Assembly: GCA_922989275.2 (NCBI GenBank)
Contig: OV277864.1
Span: 43,523,550-43,587,549, forward strand
Origin: Gari tellinella
Taxonomy: Eukaryota; Mollusca; Bivalvia; Cardiida; Psammobiidae
Direction of reading: 5' to 3'
Length of the DNA stretch: 64,000 nucleotides
The position numbers were made by a program, and so were the translations under genes. Under the pieces are notes generated by a model. It saw only the letters and a program-made list of their open reading frames with translations, was not told where the DNA came from and ran no database searches. Positions 9,461 to 20,824 of the stretch are shown here, in pieces; position 1 is the first letter of the stretch; each line of letters opens with the position of its first letter.

Positions 9461-9633
9461 TGTAACGTGTACCGGGCCAACGGTAAAGCCTGTCGGTCAC
9501 CTATCCAGGTACTAACCGCACAGGACGTTGCTTAACTTCGCAACCGAGACAAACGCTTAGACAATCTGGCTATAAAAGCCGGCTTCCACAGTCAGACTGT
9601 AGAAGTGTTTATATACCGTCCATTTCCGTAACA
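9461..9633 (+). repeat. LTR 1 of a miniature LTR element
   Basis: The 173-bp sequence starts TGTAACGTGTACCGGGCC and ends CCGTAACA, so it has TG...CA ends. It contains CTATAAAAGCC, a good TATA box. It repeats directly at 9765 with few differences (one 12-bp gap). Its length is close to that of short Gypsy/Mag-type LTRs known in bivalves (for example Steamer, about 177 bp from memory), but no family claim rests on that. Confidence 0.65.
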
Positions 9634-9764
9634 TTTCTCCCCATTTTCTCTTGACTTCGCCCCGAAGTCACCCTGTTCACGTGGCAGTCCTAAGGGCAGA
9701 GACAATGCGACATGGATCCAGGGATGATGGTGATGTCATCCCATATCCCACCGCTGCCATCATT
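9634..9764 (+). other. Internal remnant between the two LTRs
   Basis: Only 131 bp lie between the LTRs. No clear primer-binding site or polypurine tract was found. There is an open frame of about 36 residues (from 9651) with no recognised motif, which might be the last piece of a pol frame. The pair is therefore a TRIM-like or internally deleted element. Confidence 0.4.
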
Positions 9765-9886
9765 TGTAACGTGTACCGGGCCAACGGTAAAGCCTGTCGG
9801 TCACCCATCCAGGTACTAACCGCACAGGACGTTGCTTAACATCGCAACCGAGACAAACGCTTAGACAATCTGGCTATAAAAGCCGG

Positions 9887-12800
9887 TGTAACGAAGTATT
9901 TTGACCCCCATCGAAAAATGACCCCCCGGTCAAAATTCGACGACGTGGAATGACCCCCGGTCATTTTTCGATATCGTACAATGACCCCCCGGTCATAATT
10001 CGACGTCGAAATTTGACCCCCCGGTCATAGTACTATGACTCCCCTCATGAAGTATTTTGACCCCTCCTGAAATATATCGACCCCCATCGAATAATGACCC
10101 CCTACCCTCTCCAGCAATTAAGCAACACAGTTTAACCAATTGGACCCTAGCTACGAGTATATTAGTTATTTACAAACAGTGTTCATGTTAATAGTACACT
10201 TGTCCTTTGTAAACAGTGTAGACCCAGGTCAGACTTTACCCACAGAAGCCCTCTGATATGTGTCAGTTTTGAAATGTATTGTATAAAACAACTCTAGCTA
10301 GTCGAAAATTGACTTGACATAACTTGAATTGTTCACTTACATTTTCATGTGGATATGCGTTAAAAGATACATAAAATTTAGATGATAGACAATTTAAAAT
10401 TCAGACTTATGATAAGCACGCCATGGGAACGTACAGTATACTAAATGCTGATCCCGAGGGATACCGTTACATGTAACCTGGTGCTTATATGTTGGATGCT
10501 GATGGTAGGGATTGCCCGATCTCTTTGATACAAGCTGGTTGCAGGTCTGAGGTATAATTCGTGAACAGCTTATTTATAAATAAGTTAAGGGTGTAGTTCA
10601 GCCATGGAGTATGCAGGTCGGTGGGGCGGGACCAGGCATGGTGTGAATTACTTGAGAAAGTTATAAATTACTTTACAAGTTTACAATCACATTGCTAAAG
10701 AGTTATATTGCAATTACCATTACGCAACGTTTACATAAAATTTTGTAATGCATTAAATTACAACTACATTGGCAAAGTAATGCATTACATCGATCGTACA
10801 TTACCTTTTGATAACAGTTCAAAACATTACTAAAAAGACTAATAAGCATATCCTATATAACTGATAGGTTATCATTTACAAGTTCTTTGTCAACTACATA
10901 ATCAAAGATGCAAAACTTAAGAATACATGTATGCAAGTACATTGTATACAGTTTAAAAAGTCAAATCCTTTTTAGCTGTACACTTCTTGGTTGAATTACT
11001 GCTATAGAGGGGTTCAACTGTACCAATACAAAATGTATAAATGGCACTGCTGCATTTAACATCATTACAGTTTCAAATGCATTGTCTGGTAGATGCATTA
11101 AGTCAAACATGAATACTTAACCCTTTACGCCATAGCCTGTTTCTATTCTTGAAGATATATGACCACTTATTGAACGTAGTTTAAAGTATATCGGTGATAC
11201 TCGATATCAATACACGTGAACAAGTGAAAATATTTATCCCTCTTTTACATGTACATGTATATATAATATTTACATCGATTCCAATGACATTCGTATTCTT
11301 ACAATGTGTCACAACAGAAACATTGCAGCATGTGTCTATGAAAATATTGATTAGATTATTGACAGTATATTGTACAACATAGAAGCATCCAATGATTTTT
11401 AAAAGTAATTAGCAATCTGACATGAATTAATCCTCAGGGTGCTGCTCGCGACATTGCATAATGAGAAGGGGCCTTTGTTTGACATCAAATACGTGGCCTT
11501 CTATGAAATAGAATAATATCAGGGGGGTCATTCTGCGACATCGAATAAAGACCGGGGGTCATTCTACGACATCGAATAATGACCGGGGAGTCATTCTACG
11601 ACATCGAATAAAGACCGGGGGTCATTCTACGACATCGAGTTATGACCGGGGAGTCATTCTACGACATCAAATAAAGACCGGGGGTCATTCTACGTCATAG
11701 AATAATGACCGGAGTTATTCAACGACACTGATTGATGACAAGGGTAATGAGGCAACATTAAGCAGCGTCCGATCTGGGTATAGGTTGTTTGTATATGGTG
11801 TTAAATGTACACATAAACATGATAAACTGTTAAATCATATCAGCAAGAATTGGCAGAACACAACATAGCCCGCTTGTAGTGGCTTTATTTGAATGACGGC
11901 AATTTGATCGGTACTTCAGGGCCTAAGGTTATAAAGAGTTTGAGTCGAGTCTGGGCGTTTGCTCTAATCTGACCAATCAAGTGCCTGACAACGATCTCAG
12001 ACTCAACTCAAACTCTTTTTTATCTTGAGCTTTGGTCACTACATAATTCAAGGTCAAACTGAGGCAACAGATATCACGATACTCACAATATTGGTCACTT
12101 GCTAAATACGACAAGGGTACATTTCTCAGTTGCTAAGGTATGCAGGGTAAAGAGTTTTACAAGTAAACATTACTATAATACTTAAGTCATTCGAAGTGAC
12201 ACTACCTTATTAAAATGTAAAGCCGGAGAACACTAAATACACAAGGAATGGTAATAAATAGATGACCAAACTCTACCTGCAAGTGCAGCTTAATAAAGGC
12301 TTTACAGTTGTTTTGATACCAACTTTACTTCAGATTTAACGACCGAGATCAAACTCGAGTCAGTGTCTTGAGACTAGAACAGTTGAAACGAACCCCGCAA
12401 CCAAAGCACATATTAGATCAAAGTTTGTTGGCCAAACTGAGATACTTTTCAACAGTACTGTTGTGTTTTCGAAAAAATAAATGTAAACCTTTAGTCATGT
12501 TTGAAAAGAAACGCATTAAGAAAATTCCAAAGCTTTTGTCACGGAGCCCCCTCAAAATCTCCCAACTTTGGGCACTAACGTATTGACTTGCCAACTGACA
12601 GGTATCCTTCTAAACCAATAGAAAGTACATGTATGAGCGCCGTGGTACCAAATAAACGCCATAAAAGTTGTTTATCGAAAAATAATGTAAAAGTGACCTG
12701 AAAAGCGAAAAATTTACAGGCTATGTTATAGGCCACGTTGCCATGGCAAGCTGTACTCACACACCAACTTTGGTAAATCTTGTTGATGTAATAAAGAAAA

Positions 12801-13088
12801 TATGGTCTAAACAAAAGGTACATGTGAAGACGGAATCAATTCCAGACACGCGCAATTTTGTCACTACATACGCCCAAAGTTGAGCTTTGGGGTATAAATA
12901 CACATTTAGCACTTGCAAAACTAACTTTAAACCAAATATAAAGGTAAGTATAAAGGGGGTCATTTTTCGACAGAAGGGGATCAATATTCGACGATGGGGG
13001 TCCTTTTTCGACGACAGGGGGTCATTCTACGACGTCGAATTTTGACCGGGGGGTCACTTTTCGATGGGGGTCAAAATACTTCGTTACA
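9887..13088. mobile_element. 3.2-kb TIR element, TGTAACGAAG...CTTCGTTACA, CCGG target duplication
   Basis: The ends TGTAACGAAGTATTTTGACC and its complement are nearly identical for at least 70 bp. They continue as repeats of TGACCCCCCGGTCAAAATTCGACG. CCGG is duplicated on each side (9883-9886 and 13089-13092). TGTNR-type ends with a 4-bp duplication recall Ginger DNA transposons, whose integrase-like transposase would be expected. No open frame over about 80 residues with such motifs exists here, so the copy is non-autonomous. A foldback of the TTATAAAG family lies inside at 11917-12036. The superfamily is inference. Confidence 0.72.
11520..11745. repeat. Internal array of GGGGTCATTCTACGACATCGAAT repeats
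   Basis: Six or so copies of about 32 bp (GGGGGTCATTCTACGACATCGAATAAAGACC and variants) lie in tandem in the middle of the 3.2-kb element. They repeat the word found in both of its terminal inverted repeats. Such words at both ends and inside may be transposase-binding sites; this is inference. Confidence 0.8.
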
Positions 13089-13335
13089 CCGGCTTCCACG
13101 AAGTGTTTATATACCGTCCATTTCCGCCACATTTTCTTATTTTGGCATTAAAACAATGTGATCGGTTTAAATACACACTGGAGAGAAATCACTGAATTTC
13201 AATTCTGTTTGCCTTCTCTGCGATTCGAATCCCGACACAGTTCGTTAATAGTTTTTCTTTAAAATTCAACATTAATCACTTTCCTAAACAAATACTTACA
13301 TGTTTATATTAATAAGCACCTACCATCCTTGGCCA

Positions 13336-14509
13336 AATATGACAATTATTATGTCCCGCAGTGCAGTAAAACCCAACTCAATTAAACCATTTTATTTTTT
13401 ATCGTGATTTCTTTCTTTTAAATGTTAATTTTCCATATACCTATCTAGTTTTCAGCCTTTTTAAAAGCCACAACATGTATTAGACACGATCATGGATACT
13501 CCCTTGTGGTATTGTTGAGGAGTAGGTAGAGGGGTTTTGTAAAAAAAAAGATAAAAAAGTGAGAATAAACAAGTTAATAGTTCAACCGGAAACACCCGCT
13601 ACCCACACCCGAAACACGCGGAAAAATTGCTGGATCCTCGCATGTTAGATCTACATGATGACTGTGCTTACATATCTTGATAACGGAAGTCAAAATGAGA
13701 CATTCATAAATATGTATAAAAATAAGCCTGTAGATCTAGGCCCTTATCTACGTTTATTTACTTTATTACTCAATTCTGAATAAAGAAGATTGCTTCCTGA
13801 TTAATGTAATTTTGTGTCGTCTTTTAAAACGAAATGAAGCTGAATGCAGTGAAAATTAGTAGATCTAAATTAAAGATTCGTGTGAAAGCTGATTATTTAT
13901 TTTAATCTGAGCTCATAGGTATCTGAGTTAATAGTTCTAAATTCTGTTACACAAGTTTTTGAAGTGAAAAACAGTTGTTCGGCAAGATTACCAAGAATAA
14001 CATATTCCCCACTGTATATACCCGTGACACTCGTATTCTGTCAGATGGTTATAAACAGTGTTACACTAGATTCCCCTTTCACAGACTTAGATAAGAAAAC
14101 AACAGATGTTGGCTCCCAAATTAAGCACCTAAAATATGTGTTACGATTAACTATGCAAATACCTATTACCTATGTTTACTAGATCTATGCAGGAGCTCTT
14201 AAATATAATCTAATCTCACTGATCTATGTGACAGTTTGAATCGATCTATCTAGAATGCCCTTGAACTGTGACCTACAGACCTCATAACATACCCCTCTCT
14301 TTTCTTGTTTATTAACAACAATAGATGAAAGGAATGTTAAAAATCGCACGAGTTGTAAATTATTATCCTGCTGAATAATATATCGCCTGTTCGAAAACCT
14401 GACTCTCAAGAACCTGAAAATTAGAACTCGTTATAATTGTCGAGCATAGTAATTAGTTGTATACATGTAGTCGTGTTTCAATATTTATCGAATTCGCTGA
14501 GGCGAAAAT
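13336..14509. other. A+T-rich DNA, nothing recognised
   Basis: No exon with plausible splice sites, no hairpin element and no RNA gene was seen. The open frames at 13964-14182 and 14224-14409 have no domain. Confidence 0.4.
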
Positions 14510-14705
14510 ACCTTACCGTTTAAATCTTATACTACGAACAAAATGTTCAAAAAAACGTCCAAGATGGCGGCTATGTAAATATATGAGAATGTCACGAAAA
14601 TACTGTCTATTACAATTATTTTTAATGGTTTGACTAAAAAAGATAACTATGCACTTTGGACAGTATAAAGGGGATATGTTATTCACTAAATGTGTATTAA
14701 GGCCG
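14510..14705 (-). repeat. Inverted single unit of the GCCATCTTG satellite
   Basis: Read on the minus strand this holds the same blocks as the units at 16046-17770: TTTAGTCAAACCATTAAAAATAATTG, AGCCGCCATCTTGGACG, TTTGTTCGTAGTATAAG. It is in opposite orientation and about 1.3 kb before the main array. Next to it, CTACGAGGGTGCTTCAAAAAGT (14719-14740) looks like one end of a mariner-like element whose other end was not found. Confidence 0.65.
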
Positions 14706-15089
14706 TTTTACCCCTGTTCTACGAGGGTGCTTCAAAAAGTAATGTTACTTGATCAATAACTTCAATATAATATGTGCGAAATTCATGTGTAATATACCGT
14801 TGTAAAGAGAATTTGCCTGCCCGCTGGTATAATGCACTATACGATCACATAACTCGATAAATCACAACACGAACCTTAATGACAAGAATGATAGCAATAC
14901 TAGTACTTCTTTCTTTATTAGGTCTTGTCTAACATTTCCTCTGGCAACCGCACAACCCGGTGCATCTTAGTCCGTTCTCTCTATATTGACATATTCCTAG
15001 TCCACAGTCATTTTGTCCATAACAAATTAACGCCTTGGTGAATTTTGAAAGTTCCGGCAGACGGGCAGAGAACTCCAAACTAGAAGAAA

Positions 15090-15780
15090 ATTATGCTTCT
15101 CCTTCATCCACCCTAATTTTCTGGATCATGTTTAACTCTATGGCAACATAGACGGTTACACAACTTTCTAGCTTGCATGACAAATCGCTTGCCGTGTTCG
15201 TTTACATTGACAATCAAATCTAGAAAATGATTTTTCCTTGGCATCAAGGTGTCTGCAGATATCCACTAAACAATGGTACATGTACACAGATTGTCAGCAT
15301 GACATTGAAGCTATCCTTAACTGTCAGGTCTATCAATTTCGAGACATAAAAACGTCGTCATTTGTTTCTCCCGACCTCAACCTGAAGGCCAGCTTTCCCA
15401 CTGCTAGGTTATGGTCAATACAACGTTTGCTTGTCGCATCGCTCGATTATTTTAAATAGAAAACATCCTATTGTTGTTAGCAATACTGTGGTCTATTTGA
15501 TTTTTTTTATGTTCCCGTCAGGCGATGACAATGGAACATGTTGATAGTCTTGAGTGCAGTCTATGGTGAAGTTAGTGTCTTCACATAGTCCAATTATTAT
15601 CATCGGTACAGTTGCTTGTTCTATGTCGACCTATGAATCCTCTCAGTTAATTTTGTTCCTTCCAGCTCATGCGTTGAAGTCACCTAATAGCACTATGCCA
15701 GTATGTCTTCTGATACTATCCAAAACTACCTGAGGTACACTGTAGAAGTTGTCCTAGACATTTTATGGGCAATGTCTGAT
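15090..15780 (-). pseudogene. Decayed LINE, endonuclease domain
   Basis: On the minus strand, broken frames give the conserved endonuclease landmarks in the right order: G-I-V-L-L-G-D-F-N-A (about 15671-15705), G-F-I-G-R-H...N-C-T-D-D-N, S-P-D-G-N...N-Q-I-D-H, D-H-N-L-A-V-G-K-L-A-F-R-L-R, then D-S-F-N-V-M-L-T. Stops and frameshifts separate them. The GDFN and DH motifs belong to the APE-like nuclease of non-LTR retrotransposons. No reverse transcriptase part was recognised next to it, so this is a fragment, older and of a different type from the element at 29-38 kb. Confidence 0.75.
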
Positions 15781-16045
15781 TGTGTATCATCCTGTTTTAA
15801 TCCTTGTCCTGGTTTCTGACAATATACATCATATGAAAATAACTTGGATGTGTGGGAGACGTTTAGTAACTGGGTTTCTCATGAGGTGCCAAACCTTGTT
15901 ACTCACAGATGTTTTTAACTACATGTATGATGAATTATATAAAATATTTTCAAATTTGGACCAAAGACGAAACCTAGCGGACAACACTTTTTTTGTTTGC
16001 AGTAGAGGTATTAAACTGTCTTTCTTCACAGTAAGTTAATAATAG

Positions 16046-17770
16046 GCTCTTTTTAATGCTCAAAGTTAATTTTCATCAGTTTTAGTCAAACCGTAAGAAA
16101 ACAATTGTAATAGTATATTCATGATATTTAAGGTTAGTGCGGCCATCTTGGACGTCATCTGATATATTTTGTTCTCAGTAGATGGATTGAATAGTCTTTA
16201 TAAATATACACTTAAAGCGAATAGCATGTCCTTTTTAAATGTCCAAAGTCCATTGTCATCACTTGTAGACAAACCATGAGAAAACAATTGTCATGGTATG
16301 ATAACGATATTTTAGGTTTAAGGAGCGGCGGCCATCTTGACTGGTTTCCAGTAAAAAAAAAGATTAAACAGTTGTTATACACATTTAATTAATACTATGT
16401 CTCTTTTGTAATGTTATGTGGTATTTTATGTTGTTATAGTCATGTTTCTTTCTTTTTATTACTTCTCCCAATCAAGAATGATGATTATGAGAAGGGGCAC
16501 TTATGAGGTTCACCGGGGACTGAACCCGGCCAGTCACTTTATCCTGACAACGACAAATCAGTTGTAATGAAACCTGAAATCCTTAGCGCCAATAAGGGAA
16601 GCCATAACTACCAATTTTTAAAATGTTTGGTTTGACTTTGCCGGGAATCAAACCCGCAACCTCCCGATCTGCAAGCGCACGCTCTACCCCTGAGCTATGC
16701 AACCGGATAGTTTAGCTTAGACGCCATCTTCAAAATTTTGTTTTAAGAAGAAGGATTAATACACATCAAGTGAATATAATACCCCTATCTGATAATGTCC
16801 ATTGTCATCACACTTAGTCAAACCATAAGGAAACATTTGTAGTACTCTGTATGCTAGTGGTATTTTAGGTAAATGGCGTGGCGGCCATCTTGGACGCCAT
16901 ATTGAATACTTTTATAATATAATGTTTGAAGTATATTGTCACAACTTTTAGTCAAACCATAAGAAGACACCTGTAGTAGATCCTGATAAAAGATATTTTA
17001 TATCTGTGGCAGCAATCGTGGACGCCATCTTGAATATTTTGTAGGAGTAAAAGGGTTAAACGGCCTTTATCCACATTAAGGGGATAACATGTTTCTTTTG
17101 GTAATGGCCAAAGTCAATTGTCCTTACTTTTAGCCAAACATTAAGAAAATAGTTGTAAAAGTTTGTTCGTTATATTTTTGTCTGTAGAGGCAATCTTGGT
17201 CGCCATCTTAAATATTTGGTTCGAAGTATAGAAATAAAACGGTCTCAAACTCTCAATTCACATTTAGTGAACAACATATACCCTTTGTACTGTCCAAAGT
17301 GCTTTGTCATCTTTTTTTAGTCAAACCATAAAACACAATTGTAACAGATAGTAATTTCGGGATATCTTTTTTTGTAGCGGCCATCTTGGACGCCATTTTT
17401 AACATCTTGTTCGTAGTATAAGATTTAAACGGCCTTTATGCACAATTAGTTAATAGGATGACTATGTTGGCATGTGCAGTATACACTACCAACACTTTTA
17501 GTAAAACCATTAGAAATAATTGGAATTATTTAGTTAGTGTGTGCGTGATATTTTCACACTTCTAGCGGTCATCTTGGACGCCATTTTGAATAGTTTGGTC
17601 GCAAGAGAAGGCTTAAACGATTATTATTACATTAAGTGAATAAATATCACTCTTTTGTAATGTTCAAAGTTCATTGTACTCAAAGTCGAACTATAAGAAA
17701 AGAACTATAATGGATAGTGTGTTTGTGATATTTCATACTTGTGACGGCCATCTTGAACGCCATCTTGAAT
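16046..17770 (+). repeat. Satellite-like array, about 185-bp units with GCCATCTTGGACGCCAT
   Basis: About eight diverged units share blocks in fixed order: CAAAGTCCATTGTCATCACTTTTAGTCAAACCATAAGAAAACA, then GATATTTTAGGT, then GCGGCCATCTTGGACGCCATCTTGAATATTTTGTTC, then AAACGGCCTTTATACACATTAAGTGAATAACATG. The GCCATCTTG block occurs near 16140, 16328, 16882, 17380, 17567 and 17745, with weaker copies near 17011 and 17190. A different insertion at about 16400-16735 interrupts the series. GCCATCTTG (AAGATGGC on the other strand) is the core of the animal YY1 motif. Confidence 0.8.
16634..16704 (-). other. tRNA-like sequence (Cys-type, GCA) in a SINE-like insert
   Basis: On the minus strand TAGCTCAGGGGTAGAGC is a clean D-arm with box A, and GGGTTTGATTCCC is a box B/T-arm. 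Between them TTGCAGATC resembles the tRNA-Cys(GCA) loop. The acceptor and anticodon stems pair badly, so this is a tRNA-derived sequence rather than a clear tRNA gene. A second T-arm-like CCGGGTTCAGTCCCCGG (minus) lies at about 16519-16535 in the same insert. Confidence 0.5.
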
Positions 17771-19005
17771 AGCGATGTTGGCCCACGCATATGCGACTGC
17801 AACAAACAGTTTCATGATCTACAATTGTACACTCATTTCGGTATATAAAACAGTTTTTCTACAGAGGGATACTAGTTGGTGCCAGATTTAGATATGATAT
17901 TGGGCCACGCAAATAATAAAAATGTAATACAATACGTACACATATTGAAACACATTTTTAACGGCCGCAATCTTGGAATTAAAAATGGATGCCATGTAAA
18001 CAAAGCATAAGTTGAACCAATGTTTGTTGACCCCAATAACATATATTTTCCACCTGGAATCATAACTCTATGTGCATTTTTAGCAGAGATGCATCTAAAA
18101 TGATAAATTTAGGGTCCGCCATTTTGAATTCAAAAGTGGCCGCTTTCCCCGGCCCAGAGTTTGAGTAACCCTTCCATTTCATGCATTTGACACTCCTATG
18201 AATCAGAAGTTTCAGAATGCGGTCGCAATTTGAAGGATTTGCCTAAGATTTGAATCTTTGCATGCCTACTATAACTCTTAAGTTTATTTGTCCGAGATAG
18301 TTAAAATACTCAGGGTCATGTTTAACATATTCATTCCTAGCGACAGGTATAGGCCTACTCGTCATATACAAACAGTACATACCTGTTAAAAATACACCTG
18401 TTTTATGCAAACATGCTGTAATATATACCTCCGAAATAGATCTAGTCAAAAATGGACTAAACTTAACTGATATTTAGAATTTTCCAATTAAGGTTTCAAG
18501 GGTGAAATAGTTAAAAGTTCTAAATAGACAGATCAACAAAACAAAACATAAAGAACTACATTTTCGGGAGCATGGTTTTATACTTGGTACTTACCTTGTA
18601 GATCTTAGATCCTGAAACGAAACGAATCCAAGCAGCTAGATCAAAAGTAATGCACACTTATCTTGATATTACTCGTATGCCATGCAATACCACTCATTTA
18701 AGTTTTACACACGAAATTACACATATTGATATATACAATTACAAGTCTGTCAAAGACTCAAAATCGTTAAACGTAGATAGGGCATATTCTACCCGTATCA
18801 AGTTACATCGAGATATTTGTTATCGAACAGTCGAACACAAACGTTAACCATATTCACAGATCTTATTATCTGTTGTATTCACAACTTTAACCGTTCTGCT
18901 GTCGTTAAATCGTCTGCTTTGAATGTGTCATCTGCAAACTTTGTCACATTTAGATTTATGACATTTTTTGTATATTCTATTTGAAGAAAACTTCAGACAA
19001 GTGTC
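17771..19005. other. A+T-rich DNA with eroded satellite traces
   Basis: The GCCATCTTG-type words continue in weakened form to about 18140 (CCGCAATCTTGGA, TCCGCCATTTTGAATTC). Beyond that no gene or defined repeat was recognised. Confidence 0.4.
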
Positions 19006-19746
19006 AAACAGTTTGGATTCAGTTCAGACGCCGCGTGACGCGGCGTCTGATCTGAATCCAAACTGTTTACAAATACCAGTCAAGTTGCGAGATGCAGACG
19101 AAGGGTAAGTTCAGGCGGATGTCGTCTTGGTAGAAGTTGTCTTCCGCTTTTCATTTGTCACATTTACATTTAATAAATTAAGGCATGTTGATGTTAGTGG
19201 CAAACAGTTTGTACCCTGATCAGACGCCGAGTAACTCGGCGTCTGATCAGAGTACAAACTGTTTGTTATCATACTGCTCTCGGGACAAGGTATTTAGATA
19301 TCTATATGTAGTGAACGGGTTAAGTAGACACTAGAAAATATGTACAGACATGTAGGACCTAACCATATCTGCCTGGTTGTGACTGACAACAATGTACGCA
19401 GTAGACTAGATCTCGAATCATATTCAACAAGTCTTTTAAAACCCTTACATTGCTATACTATCCATGATATTCTGCTTTAAAATTTGTCGTCTGCATTTTG
19501 TTTTCAAACTTTGGTTTTAGGCATTCAGGAAGTTGAAGAAATAACATTAACAAGATGATTGTCAATCAGTTGAGATCATGTCAGAGTATGATCTAGACTC
19601 ATACTGTTTGTAAGTTATGGCAACAGTCACATACATTAGTTAATCCCTTCACTGCCTTACCCCGAGTCCAATAATTATTAGCAAACAGTTTGTATCCTGA
19701 TCAGACGCCGCGTAACGCGGCGTCTGATCAGGATACAAACTGTTTG
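19006..19746. repeat. Three perfect GACGCC hairpins
   Basis: At 19006-19068, 19201-19265 and 19682-19746, arms of about 30 bp of the type AAACAGTTTG(T/G)A(T/C)CC(T)GATCAGACGCC close over CGCGT(G/A)ACGCG or GAGTAACTC. Arm sequences differ between copies, but each pair of arms matches perfectly or nearly so (TCAGACGCCGCG/CGCGGCGTCTGA). The surroundings contain CGTCTGC words typical of the larger MITE that carries this hairpin at 27394-27642. Confidence 0.8.
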
Positions 19747-20567
19747 ACACTCATTTCAATATTTCTTAAATAAAAATAACTAAGAATCAAATTTGAAAAA
19801 TAAAAGCAGACGACAATTATTTAAAATTTATGACGTCATGGCAGTGATGGGGTTACAATGGTTATACAGTTAACATAGACGATATCATGACTAACTTACT
19901 TGACTAATTGCGTATTGTTCTCCTCTTGTTCTTGTGTTGGGTACTAATAACAATATCCGCCAACATATAATCAAAACGCCGCGTTCTATACTTAGCCCAC
20001 TTGAAGTTTTAAATATACAAGCGCGGATCCGGAAGAGAGTCTGAAATACCCCTCTTGAAATTTTGGCAAACGTGAAGTTTTCGGATTGTTAAAAATTAAA
20101 ATCACCAGACAGTAATCATGGTTGATCCTTTCTTAAACAGCCAGAAACGCAGACCGCCTATGTCCAAATGTGTTTTTATAAGGCAAGTGATCGTTGAAGA
20201 TCTTATGGCAAAAAGTGTATATTTCTGCCTTATTGTTTTAAGCTAGCACCTCTGTTAAGCACCATGGCATGCATGAATGGAGAAAGAGGCGTCCTTACGT
20301 AGATGTATCGTATATTGTGAAAAAAAATGGTGGAAGGTTTTGATTGAAACACCCTCTCTGAGAAAACCGAAACTGAACTCCTTAAAACCGGAAGTACAGT
20401 TTAAAGTCACATTAGACGAAGGTTTACACGTCGTCTGACTTGGCTCCAAACTGTTTGCAGTAGGGCATAAGGCTTTTAGCATGTTAACGTGTTAATGGGC
20501 AATACTAAGGTACTTTTCTGTACACCAAATTGGTCTGAAGGGGCACGCCTAAAGTATGTATATATTG

Positions 20568-20824
20568 CAGGGCTACCATTTCTCCGGATTTTTCCGAAAT
20601 CTTCGGATTTTTATTCCAACAGATGGAAGCTTAAAACAGGCTGAAAGTAAAGCAGAATGCGCATTAAGGCGCATTCTGCTTTACTTTCAACCTGCTTTAA
20701 GCATTACGTGTCTTAAAAACTAGAAATATACCATGGGTTAAAGGTATAATCATGAAAATCGGGCTTGAAAAATTGAAAAATTTGAAATCTTAGGAATTTT
20801 TTTTATCAACTTAAGGCAGGCCTG
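20568..20824. mobile_element. TIR element, CAGGGCTACCAT family, 6-bp target duplication
   Basis: The element starts CAGGGCTACCATTTCTCCGG and ends AAGGCAGGCCTG, with the direct repeat ATATTG on both sides (20562-20567 and 20825-20830). The left end carries the CTCCGGATTTTTCC word seen in the insertion in the LINE ORF1. The centre is the AAAGTAAAGCAGAATGCGC hairpin (about 20639-20695). Confidence 0.8.

Larger units (their letters stand above)
9765..13131 (+). repeat. LTR 2, split by a 3.2-kb element
   Basis: The first 122 bp (9765-9886) match LTR 1 up to TATAAAAGCCGG. After the inserted element, CCGGCTTCCACGAAGTGTTTATATACCGTCCATTTCCGCCACA completes the LTR at 13131. Spliced together it gives about 161 bp against 173 for LTR 1. 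Confidence 0.65.
9386..13335. mobile_element. TTAA element copy 3, diverged and split by an LTR element
   Basis: The left part (TTTAAGAGACTTTTTACCAGATAGTGTATTTG...AATACTCAAATACAAG...GTGGCATTAT, 9385-9460) and the part after 13131 (TTTTGGCATTAAAACAATGTGATC...CACTGAATTT..., then GATTCGAATCCC at about 13214) align in order with the TTAA elements at 6347 and 58354. The stretch 9461-13131 is an insertion into it. The right end near 13335 is eroded, so the boundary is approximate. The box-B-like GATTCGAATCCC suggests this copy also once held a tRNA-like cassette. Confidence 0.5.

Noticed and set aside
14719..14745. Complete mariner element
   Set aside because: Only one end-like sequence (CTACGAGGGTGCTTCAAAAAGT) was found; no matching second end or transposase.
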